Positions 7,211 through 13,593 of a stretch of DNA of 19,840 nt are shown piece after piece. The notes beneath the pieces are model-generated. The model did not search any database, had not been told where the DNA came from, and saw only the letters and a list, made by a program, of their open reading frames with translations. Every line of letters starts with the position of its first letter. The stretch's first letter is position 1. The position numbers were made by a program, and so were the translations under genes. The stretch is from DASYQV01 sp036005125 (GTDB lineage Bacteria; Acidobacteriota; Vicinamibacteria; Vicinamibacterales; UBA2999), in the NCBI GenBank assembly GCA_036005125.1, contig DASYQV010000193.1, positions 1 through 19,840 of the forward strand, given 5' to 3'.

Positions 7211-9909
7211 CGTGGTTGCTCGCTCGGCACCGCCGCCGCCTGAGGGCTCAGGATGGGAAGCACTGACACGGAGGGCTGCGCGGTTTGACGTGCCAGACGC
7301 CCGGCGCGCCTCCGCAGAATCGGTACCCGCGAGGCATGGTAGGCGCCGCCCGCAATCTCGCGGGCCAACCGGCGCTGGATGTTCCACGGCCGGCGCATCG
7401 CGCGCACCAGCGTGTCGAACGACCGCCGCATCCTGAATTCCGCGTGCGCAAGCGCGTGCAGAACGCGGTAGAACTCAGGGCCGTAGGCGGCCGGGTACAT
7501 CATCGCGAGGTCATCGGAGTCGACCCAGTTCCGCTTCTCACCGAGCTGCGCCTTCACGCGCTCGTAGAACGGGGTGCCGGGCAGCGGATACGACACCGAC
7601 ACGCCGATGTCATCGGGACGGCAGTCGCGGACCATCCGGAGCGTGCGCTCGATGTCCTCGCCGGCCTCGCCGGGATATCCGAACTGGAGGAAAAAGCCGA
7701 CCTCGATGCCGACCGCATGCAGCCGTCGAGTGGCCATGACGATCTGATCGACGCGGGTGCCTTTCTCCATCGCGTCGAGAATCCGCTGTGAGCCCGATTC
7801 GGCGCCGATCCACGCGGTTCGGCAGCCGGCCAGCTGCAGCGAGCGTGCGATGGCGTCGGTCACGCCGTCGGCCCGCAGCAGACACTTGAACGGCACCTTG
7901 ACACCTCGCTCGACCGTGAGCTGCGCAAAGCGCTCGATCCAGCCGGGCTTGAGACCGAAGATGTCGTCCGCGATCCAGATGTGGTCGGGACGATAGGTGC
8001 GTGCCAGCCACGCGATTTCGTCGACCACGTTCTCGGGCGATCGCGCCGTGTATCGCTGGCCGTAGATCGGCTTTGCGCACCAGTTGCAGTGATACGGACA
8101 GCCACGGGTGGTCACCACGTTCATCGAGAAGTAGCCGTGCCTGTGCTGCCAGACGCGACGGTAGCGATCGATGTCCACGAGGTCCCAGGCCGCGCGCGGA
8201 AGCGCATCGAGATCGCGGATCACGGGCCGCGACGGTGTCGTGACGAGGCGGCCGTCGGCACCGCGGAAGCAGACACCGGGGACAGTGCTCAAGTCGTTCG
8301 GGATGCGGCCCATCAGAGCATCCATCACCTCGACCAGCGTCTGCTCGCCTTCGCCGATCACAACCAGGTGCGCGCCGCGTTCGAGATACAACCCCGGGTG
8401 ATCCGTGGCATCGGATCCGGCGACCACCACGGTGATCTCGCGGGCGCAGGCGGCGTCAATCATCGCGAGAGCCGCCTGCCGCATGCGCAGCAGGCACATC
8501 TTGCTCAGGTAGTTGAAGCTGTCCTCGTACAACACGGCGAGCCGCGGCCTGCAGCGGTCGAGCGCCTCCGCCCAGTTCGCCTCCGATTCCGCGAGCATCG
8601 CGTCGAAGAACGCCACACGGTACCCGCGCTCGCGCACACATGCTGCGGCATACATCGCGCCGAGCGGCGCGTACGGCTGTTGCGCGGCCCAGAGCTTGGG
8701 ATCGAATCGCAGGAAATAAGCCTGCCCGAACAACACTTCGGTCGCTGTCTCGATCTGCACGGCTGCGGGCGCTGCCGGTTCGGTGGCGGCGGCAGGCTGA
8801 CGTGCCACTTCGCGGTACACGGCCAGCGTCTCGCGCGCCGCACGCTGCCATGAGAATTGCTCCGCCCGCTCCAGCCCGAGCCTCCTCAGGCGCTCGCGGT
8901 GTTCGCGATTGCGGGCGAGCGCCACCATCGCATCGCCCAGCAGCTCCGCGTCGAGCTGCTCGACCCGCTCGAGCGCATCCCCTCCAACTTCCGTGAGCGC
9001 GGCAACCGGTCCGGTGATGACGGGCGTCCCGCAGGCCATCGCCTCGACGACGGGAAGGCCGAACCCTTCGTAGACCGATGGGTAGACGAACATCTCAGCC
9101 AGGCTGTAGAGGACCGGCAGATCGTCGAACGGAACGTAGCCGGTGAAGCTCACGGCCCTGGCCACCTGCAGCCGTTCCAGCCGCTGCTCGAGATCGCGGC
9201 TCAGCCAGCCGTACGGCCCCACGCAGACGAGTTGATGCGGCAGGTCGCCGCTCTTCCAGCGTCTCGCGAAGGCGTCGAAGAGCGTCGGCAGATTCTTGCG
9301 CGGTTCGATCGTGCCCACGTACAGGACGAAGCGGTCTGGCAGCCGGTATTGGCGACGGACGCGCTCGATCTGCGCGGAATCGGCGATCGGTTTGAACGAT
9401 GGCGCAGCGGCCTCGTGGACCACGTGCACGCGCGAGGGCTCGAGGCCGTAGAGCCGCACGATCTCGCGCTTGGCCGTCTCGGAGACAGTGATGATGGCAT
9501 CGGCGCGGCGCGTCGCGAGGTTGACGAGTGGACGATTGAGCAGCACGCGCCGCAGCGGATGGTACCGCGGATACAACGTGAGACTGATGTCGTGGATGGT
9601 GACAACGGTCGGCACGGTCGACCCGAGCGGCACCATGCCGTTTGTGAAGTGCCCCACGTCGGGACCGAGCCGCTCGAGCACCCGCGGGGCCATGGCCTGC
9701 AGCCACACCATTCGCGGCAGATGCCAGGATGGAGTGATCACACGCACATGGCTCGGCAGCGGCCTGGTCGTATCAATCGGCCGGTTCGACACGACGATCA
9801 ACTCGTCGTCGCGTGTCTCCGCAACGAGATGATGGAGCAGATGCTCGGTGTAGTACCCGACACCGGTTCGCCCCGGCCGGAGCGTGGATCCGTCAAAAGC
9901 GATTCGCAT
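7207..9909 (-). CDS. fusion: GT4 glycosyltransferase + B12-binding radical SAM enzyme
   Basis: A single uninterrupted 900-residue frame from the ATG at 9909. Residues 1 to about 365 are a GT-B retaining glycosyltransferase of family 4: TGVGYYTEHLL donor/acceptor loop, VTIHDISLTLYP, VLYVGTIEPRKN, and the EX7E motif at E281/E289 (EGFGLPVVEAMACGTPV). An Ala/Pro-rich linker follows (about 368-383, PAAATEPAAPAAV). Residues about 388-570 form a cobalamin-binding-like domain (YAPLGAMYAAACVRERGYRV, VVAGSDATDHP, VVIGEGEQTLVEVM), then the radical SAM motif CPYHCNWC at C604/C608/C611, ADDIFGL, WIGAESGSQRILDAMEKG and FFLQFGYPGE. The two halves would normally be separate proteins. The fusion suggests sugar transfer and radical modification of the same intermediate at the membrane face. 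No good ribosome binding site is visible; the 70 nt upstream are mostly a repeat array. Confidence 0.92.
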   Translation of the reverse strand: MRIAFDGSTLRPGRTGVGYYTEHLLHHLVAETRDDELIVVSNRPIDTTRPLPSHVRVITPSWHLPRMVWLQAMAPRVLERLGPDVGHFTNGMVPLGSTVPTVVTIHDISLTLYPRYHPLRRVLLNRPLVNLATRRADAIITVSETAKREIVRLYGLEPSRVHVVHEAAAPSFKPIADSAQIERVRRQYRLPDRFVLYVGTIEPRKNLPTLFDAFARRWKSGDLPHQLVCVGPYGWLSRDLEQRLERLQVARAVSFTGYVPFDDLPVLYSLAEMFVYPSVYEGFGLPVVEAMACGTPVITGPVAALTEVGGDALERVEQLDAELLGDAMVALARNREHRERLRRLGLERAEQFSWQRAARETLAVYREVARQPAAATEPAAPAAVQIETATEVLFGQAYFLRFDPKLWAAQQPYAPLGAMYAAACVRERGYRVAFFDAMLAESEANWAEALDRCRPRLAVLYEDSFNYLSKMCLLRMRQAALAMIDAACAREITVVVAGSDATDHPGLYLERGAHLVVIGEGEQTLVEVMDALMGRIPNDLSTVPGVCFRGADGRLVTTPSRPVIRDLDALPRAAWDLVDIDRYRRVWQHRHGYFSMNVVTTRGCPYHCNWCAKPIYGQRYTARSPENVVDEIAWLARTYRPDHIWIADDIFGLKPGWIERFAQLTVERGVKVPFKCLLRADGVTDAIARSLQLAGCRTAWIGAESGSQRILDAMEKGTRVDQIVMATRRLHAVGIEVGFFLQFGYPGEAGEDIERTLRMVRDCRPDDIGVSVSYPLPGTPFYERVKAQLGEKRNWVDSDDLAMMYPAAYGPEFYRVLHALAHAEFRMRRSFDTLVRAMRRPWNIQRRLAREIAGGAYHASRVPILRRRAGRLARQTAQPSVSVLPILSPQAAAVPSEQPR

Positions 9910-9924
9910 GCTCGTTCAAAATGC

Positions 9925-10010
9925 AGGAGAAAGGAGAAAGGAGATAGGAGATAGGAGAAAGCGTGAGAAAGAGTGCGCTCTATCTCCTTCCTTCTTCCTC
10001 CTTCCTCCTG
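9925..10010. repeat. inverted heptad array (AGGAGAA/T family)
   Basis: Five tandem heptads AGGAGA(A/T) lie at 9925-9959. After about 20 bases come heptads of the same kind in the opposite orientation (9979-10010; reverse strand AGGAGGA, AGGAGGA, AGAAGGA, AGGAGAT). The arms can pair into a long imperfect purine/pyrimidine hairpin. The pyrimidine arm overlaps the last codons of the polymerase gene and provides its TAG stop (9980-9982). It separates two co-directional genes and may affect read-through. Confidence 0.8.
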
Positions 10011-11791
10011 TCAGACGTGCCGCACGTCGACGCAAGCGCAAGAGTAACCGCGATGAGCACATAAGTCGGCGTGAAGCTCAGAAACGAATCGAGCGTGCCG
10101 TGCAACGCAATGGCGGCGCATGCGGCCGCGATGCCCGCGGCGGCCATCGCCTCCGCTCCAGCGGCTCGACGCACGGCGTCGAGGAGACCTCGCGCCGCCC
10201 GCCACACCAGCCAGGCGAACGCGAGTCCTCCGACAATGCCGCCACCGGCGAGCACCTCGAGATACATATTGTTGCTGTGCACGCGGGGGTCCGCCGGGAC
10301 GAGGCCGCTGTAGGTGCCGTACAGCAGCCGGTAGTTGTCGGGGCCGACGCCGAACAACGGATGCTCGACCATCATCTTCGCGGCCGCCCGCCACAGCACC
10401 ATCCGTCGAGGCCGCACCACCCTGCGCGGGAGCGGCATCGACGAGACGGGCCCTATCCGTCCGGTTGCCTCCCCGACGATCGTGGCGTGGGAGAACGCGA
10501 GAGTGCTTCCAGGCTCCGTGCTGAACCACAACCGGTGTTCCTGCTCGACGTCCCAGAGCAGCCGGTATCGGCCCGGCACACGCGGCGCCTCCACGAGCGC
10601 CTGGAGACTCACCGTCTCGCCCGGAGGAACGGCCGCCGGAAACGTGGTCCGCAATCCTTCCCAGCTCACTACCCGATCCTCGTCGGGCAGCAGCCAGTGA
10701 TACGAAAAGAGGAATGGTTGTGATGCGTCCGGGTCCCATGTCTTTCCGCCCGTATTCGTCAGCGCGACGGGAACGGTCATCCTGGAGCCGGTGCTCATCG
10801 TCAACTCTTGCGGCGCCTGCACGTCCGCGCGATACCACTCCTCGAGTCCTTCAGTCGTCCACCGGAGCCGCAGTGACTCCAGCGAGCGTGACGTCAGCAC
10901 CTGCACCGCGATCAGCAACGCGATGACGATCAGCACCTGGACCGCGCGATCGATCCCCCGTTGTCGATACCTGAGGGCGCCGACGATGCAGAGGGTCGAG
11001 ACCATGGCCAGCAGCCCCGCACGTGTGAACGTGACGATGATTGCTTCGGCGATGAGCACGACCGCGGCAACGACGAGCGCGGCGAGACCGCGACGGCCGC
11101 TGTCGAGCGCGATCGGGAGCAGGCAGAGCGCGAGGGCGAAGGTCACTTCGAGATACATGGCCGCAATGGTCGGATACTGAAACGTCCCACCCGCCCGCAC
11201 CTGCCCGCCGATCAGCGCAACGTCGGCGCGAAACAGCCGGAGGCCCCGAAGCACCGGACCGACGCCGAGGTACTCCAGCACCACGAGGATGGCGGCCAGT
11301 GCACCGGAAGCGGCGATCACGGCGATCAGAACGCGGCGACGGGCCGGCGTGATGAGGCCGTTCACGCCAACCAGATAAATCGTGAAAGCAACCGCCAGCC
11401 GTCCGACCATGTGAAGCGCATTCAGGCGGTGGACAGACAACACCGCGGCGACGGACATCGCGAGCAGGAATGCAATCCATGGCGCGGCGAGCGGGCTGCG
11501 CCATCGAGGCAGGACGCGGGACCAGGCGACCGATGCGAGCCAACCGCCCACGACCGCGAGCAGCGCAAGCTCCACGCTGCTCAGCTCCTGGAACGGCAGC
11601 CTGAGTACCGGATTCCTCGCCTCGAAAGGCGCCGCGAGGACCAGGAAGCAGATGCCGATCCACGCCAGACTCGAAGCGCGCTGCATCGGGCGGGCCGCGG
11701 AGAGGGCTGGATCGCCGGAAGGCACACCATCGGCAACACGTGCCGGGGATCCGACGAGCCAAGAGCCCTCCCCCGGATGTCCCCTATCCAT
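9980..11791 (-). CDS. O-antigen ligase/polymerase (WaaL/Wzy-type) with inserted Ig-like domain
   Basis: 603 residues if started at ATG 11791; ATG 11686 (just before the first membrane helix) and ATG 11854 are alternatives, and none has a clear ribosome binding site. There are about nine hydrophobic helices before residue 310 and three after 520, the WaaL-like 12-helix layout. The conserved Wzy_C region reads HPLFGVGPDNYRLLYG (about 475-490) and VHSNNMYLEVLAGGGIVGG (about 502-520). The large extracytoplasmic loop between helices 9 and 10 is replaced or enlarged by an Ig/NBR1-like beta domain (about 325-435): VALTNTGGKTWDP, SYHWLLPDEDRVVSWEG, VPPGETVSLQALVEAP, GRYRLLWDVEQE and LWFSTEP. Predicted role: joining or polymerising lipid-linked oligosaccharide on the periplasmic side. 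The C-terminal tail RRKEEEGRR is encoded by the inverted heptad array. Confidence 0.88.
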   Translation of the reverse strand: MDRGHPGEGSWLVGSPARVADGVPSGDPALSAARPMQRASSLAWIGICFLVLAAPFEARNPVLRLPFQELSSVELALLAVVGGWLASVAWSRVLPRWRSPLAAPWIAFLLAMSVAAVLSVHRLNALHMVGRLAVAFTIYLVGVNGLITPARRRVLIAVIAASGALAAILVVLEYLGVGPVLRGLRLFRADVALIGGQVRAGGTFQYPTIAAMYLEVTFALALCLLPIALDSGRRGLAALVVAAVVLIAEAIIVTFTRAGLLAMVSTLCIVGALRYRQRGIDRAVQVLIVIALLIAVQVLTSRSLESLRLRWTTEGLEEWYRADVQAPQELTMSTGSRMTVPVALTNTGGKTWDPDASQPFLFSYHWLLPDEDRVVSWEGLRTTFPAAVPPGETVSLQALVEAPRVPGRYRLLWDVEQEHRLWFSTEPGSTLAFSHATIVGEATGRIGPVSSMPLPRRVVRPRRMVLWRAAAKMMVEHPLFGVGPDNYRLLYGTYSGLVPADPRVHSNNMYLEVLAGGGIVGGLAFAWLVWRAARGLLDAVRRAAGAEAMAAAGIAAACAAIALHGTLDSFLSFTPTYVLIAVTLALASTCGTSDRRKEEEGRR

Positions 11792-11803
11792 TGGAGCGGG
11801 TTG

Positions 11804-11861
11804 GTCCGTTATGCGGCCCGTAACGGGGGTGCTGTTCACGCTGTTGGACCGCATAACGGAC
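11804..11861. repeat. 13-bp perfect inverted repeat
   Basis: GTCCGTTATGCGG (11804-11816) and CCGCATAACGGAC (11849-11861) are perfect reverse complements with a 32-nt loop; the loop holds a further partial copy, CCGTAACGG. It lies directly upstream of the chosen start of the polymerase gene (11791), so it is in its leader if transcription begins further right. Confidence 0.7.
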
Positions 11862-11895
11862 TAGGCGCGCCACGCGCCAAAAAGATACTGCGAAC

Positions 11896-11963
11896 CAGGC
11901 AAGGGCTCTGCCCACACATGACTCTGACGATAACGGGATGTCGGTAGACAGAGCCCTTGCCTG
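11896..11963. repeat. 15-bp perfect inverted repeat
   Basis: CAGGCAAGGGCTCTG (11896-11910) and CAGAGCCCTTGCCTG (11949-11963) are exact reverse complements separated by 38 nt. It is non-coding and lies between the divergent transcription units. There is no T-run next to either arm, so an intrinsic terminator is not indicated. It might be a remnant of a small mobile palindromic element or a structured leader. Confidence 0.7.
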
Positions 11964-12104
11964 CTGAGTCCAAGAACTCTGCCACGTCTGCGGGGGCGCG
12001 ACGCGCCGACAAGGGCCGACAAGGTACGTGTGCTGCATGGGCGCCCCTGCACGAAAAAACCTCGGTTGCTCGCGGCGAGCGTTTACTACACCATGAGGCG
12101 CGGC

Positions 12105-12138
12105 TTTCGGCAACGGAAACTCATTTCGGCATGCGAAA
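12105..12138. promoter_or_regulatory. possible paired operator sites
   Basis: Two similar 15-mers, TTTCGGCAACGGAAA (12105-12119) and TTTCGGCATGCGAAA (12124-12138), start 19 bp apart. The second is a perfect 5-bp palindrome with a 5-nt spacer, and the first has one mismatch. Position about 115-150 bp upstream of the flippase start fits a repressor or activator site. No regulator gene is present in the window, so this is only a candidate. Confidence 0.3.
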
Positions 12139-12181
12139 TCATCGAGCCTAACCTGATCGGGGGCTCACTTCATTGAGGATC

Positions 12182-12244
12182 CACAGGGAGGTCAGGGAGG
12201 TCAGGGAGTAGGGTCTTCTCCTTGATCTCCCAGATCTCCCTGTG
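12182..12244. repeat. inverted 9-mer array (AGGGAGGTC family)
   Basis: Left arm: AGGGAGGTC twice (12185-12202) plus AGGGAG. Right arm, read on the reverse strand (12224-12241): AGGGAGATC, TGGGAGATC. The outer nine bases CACAGGGAG (12182-12190) and CTCCCTGTG (12236-12244) pair perfectly. The hairpin ends only 6 nt before the probable flippase ATG (12251), and the GTG at 12242 lies inside it, so it may affect translation initiation. Confidence 0.75.
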
Positions 12245-12250
12245 AATTTA

Positions 12251-13513
12251 ATGCGGGACAAGACCGCAAGGCTCATTACGTATCGGACGCTCTCCGAGGT
12301 CGCCGGCAAGGCCGCGTTCTTCGCGGTGACGGTGCTCGCGGCACGCCGGCTGTCCCGGGAGGCGTTCGGAATCATGTCGCTCGGGACCACGCTCGGGTGG
12401 ATGGTCGCCGTCGCCACGGATTTCGGCATCCAGATGCACCTGGCCCGCGTCGTGGCGCTGCGACCGGGCGAGGCTCGATATCTGCTCGAAACGTGGCTCG
12501 GGGTGCGACAACGAACGGCCGCGATCGGGCTCGCGCTGCTTGCGGTCGCCATCGGTGCGACCGGCATGGGAGGCGCGCATGCCCTGGCGCTTCTGATCTT
12601 CGTCGCGACGTACGTTGTCAGCGGACTGATCGAGTTTCTGCACTACTTTTACCGCGGGCTATCGCGGAGCGACATAGAATCGACGCTCACGCTGGGCTGG
12701 CGCGGGACGAGCCTCGCGTGTGCGGCGGCCGTCCTGTGGTGGCATCCCGACGTCCTCGTGCTGGCCCTGGCGCTTCTCGTTCCCGCGTGCGCCACCTTCG
12801 CGGTGAGTCTGAGGCGTGGGCGGCGCCTTGCGCCTGCGGAGGATCACGGAGAACGGCGCGCGAACGCTGCGGGAGGCGTCTGGAGCGAGCTCGGGCGCGA
12901 CGTGTGGCCGATCGGCGCCGGAATCGTCCTGTCCGCAATATATTTCCGGGTTGACGTGCTCCTCATCGAGGCCTGGCGCGGAACGGAGGCGGTGGGCCTC
13001 TACAACGCCGTATTCCGACTGGTGGACGCGCTGCGTCTGTTTCCCGCCGCGGTGCTGGCCGTCGTGCTCCCGTCGCTCGTTCGCGCCACGAGCGCAGGCT
13101 CGCTGTTTCAGGTCTCGGCCGGTCTCACGGGCTTCGCCGTCGCCGTGGCACTCGCGCTCTGGCCGCTCGCCCGCTGGCTCGTGACGCTTCTCTACGGCGC
13201 CGCGTACGGCGACGCCGTTCCGGCGTTTCGCATTCTGCTGTTGTCGTTTCCGCTCATGTCGTTGAACTACGCCCTGACACATCAGTTGATCGGGTGGCAG
13301 CGGCACCGTGCGTACGCCGCGATCTGTGCGATGGCGCTCGTCTTCAACCTCGCGTTGAACGCGCGACTGATTCCCACCCTGTCGATCGTCGGGGCGGCGT
13401 GGGCAACCGTGGGGACGGAGTTGGTGGTAACGTTCGGGAGCGCGGCGGTCCTTTGGCGCGCCCGAAGCCGTCAGCGCACACAGCCGCTCGTCGCTTTCAT
13501 TCATGATTCGTGA
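12251..13513 (+). CDS. polysaccharide flippase (Wzx/MATE-like, polysaccharide biosynthesis family)
   Basis: 420 residues from ATG 12251; an in-frame GTG at 12242 would add three. About 12 hydrophobic segments are spread over the length, with the family signature YFRVDVLLIEAWRGTEAVGLYNAVFRLVDAL (split: YFRVDVLLIE at about 232-241, then VGLYNAVFRLVDAL), the Arg/Asp in a membrane helix typical of Wzx/RfbX exporters. Other clues are the N-terminal VAGKAAFFAVTVLAARRLSREAFG and FPLMSLNYALTHQLIGWQRH. Predicted role: moving undecaprenyl-linked oligosaccharide across the inner membrane, upstream of the polymerase/ligase encoded divergently. The last codons and the TGA (13511-13513, FIHDS-stop) lie within the left arm of an inverted heptad array, suggesting the original 3' end was replaced. 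Confidence 0.9.
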   Translation: MRDKTARLITYRTLSEVAGKAAFFAVTVLAARRLSREAFGIMSLGTTLGWMVAVATDFGIQMHLARVVALRPGEARYLLETWLGVRQRTAAIGLALLAVAIGATGMGGAHALALLIFVATYVVSGLIEFLHYFYRGLSRSDIESTLTLGWRGTSLACAAAVLWWHPDVLVLALALLVPACATFAVSLRRGRRLAPAEDHGERRANAAGGVWSELGRDVWPIGAGIVLSAIYFRVDVLLIEAWRGTEAVGLYNAVFRLVDALRLFPAAVLAVVLPSLVRATSAGSLFQVSAGLTGFAVAVALALWPLARWLVTLLYGAAYGDAVPAFRILLLSFPLMSLNYALTHQLIGWQRHRAYAAICAMALVFNLALNARLIPTLSIVGAAWATVGTELVVTFGSAAVLWRARSRQRTQPLVAFIHDS

Positions 13514-13566
13514 TTCATGATTTTGGGTGGCCGGAATCAAGAATCAAGAATCAAGAATCAAGAATG
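13501..13566. repeat. inverted heptad array (TCATGAT / GAATCAA)
   Basis: Left arm: TCATGAT, TCGTGAT, TCATGAT (13501-13521). Right arm: four perfect GAATCAA units (13534-13561) plus GAATG. The right arm is complementary in kind to the left (TTGATTC versus TGATTCG/A). It lies between the flippase and nucleotidyltransferase-fold genes and overlaps the flippase stop codon. The unit is related to the array at 16218-16301. Confidence 0.8.
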
Positions 13567-13593
13567 ACCCTAACTGGGAGTTGAGGCGGTTTG

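Larger units (their letters stand above)
11792..12241. other. palindrome-rich divergent intergenic region
   Basis: About 450 bp between the minus-strand polymerase gene and the plus-strand flippase gene, with no convincing coding frame. It must hold the promoters of both transcription units, although I cannot point to certain -35/-10 boxes. It contains, left to right: the 13-bp inverted repeat at 11804-11861; GGCGCG/CGCGCC at 11864-11878; the 15-bp inverted repeat at 11896-11963; GGCGCG-A-CGCGCC near 11995-12007; a CCGACAAGG direct repeat near 12008-12026; GCTCGC-G-GCGAGC near 12068-12080; two TTTCG-type sites at 12105-12138; and the 9-mer array at 12182-12244. I see no tRNA and no cobalamin-riboswitch core (no GCCACTG box). 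Confidence 0.6.

Noticed and set aside
7211..7387. N-terminal extension of the radical SAM protein at 5753-7210
   Set aside because: It overlaps the C-terminus of the fusion gene; the ATGA start at 7210 gives the usual N-terminus.
1509..9909. Hopanoid (HpnH/HpnJ/HpnR) or bacteriochlorophyll (BchE) pathway
   Set aside because: The enzyme type matches, but there is no squalene-hopene cyclase, hpn or bch partner gene; the neighbours are glycan genes.
11792..12241. Cobalamin riboswitch controlling the B12 enzymes
   Set aside because: No B12-box core (GCCACTG) or matching stem arrangement was found on either strand.
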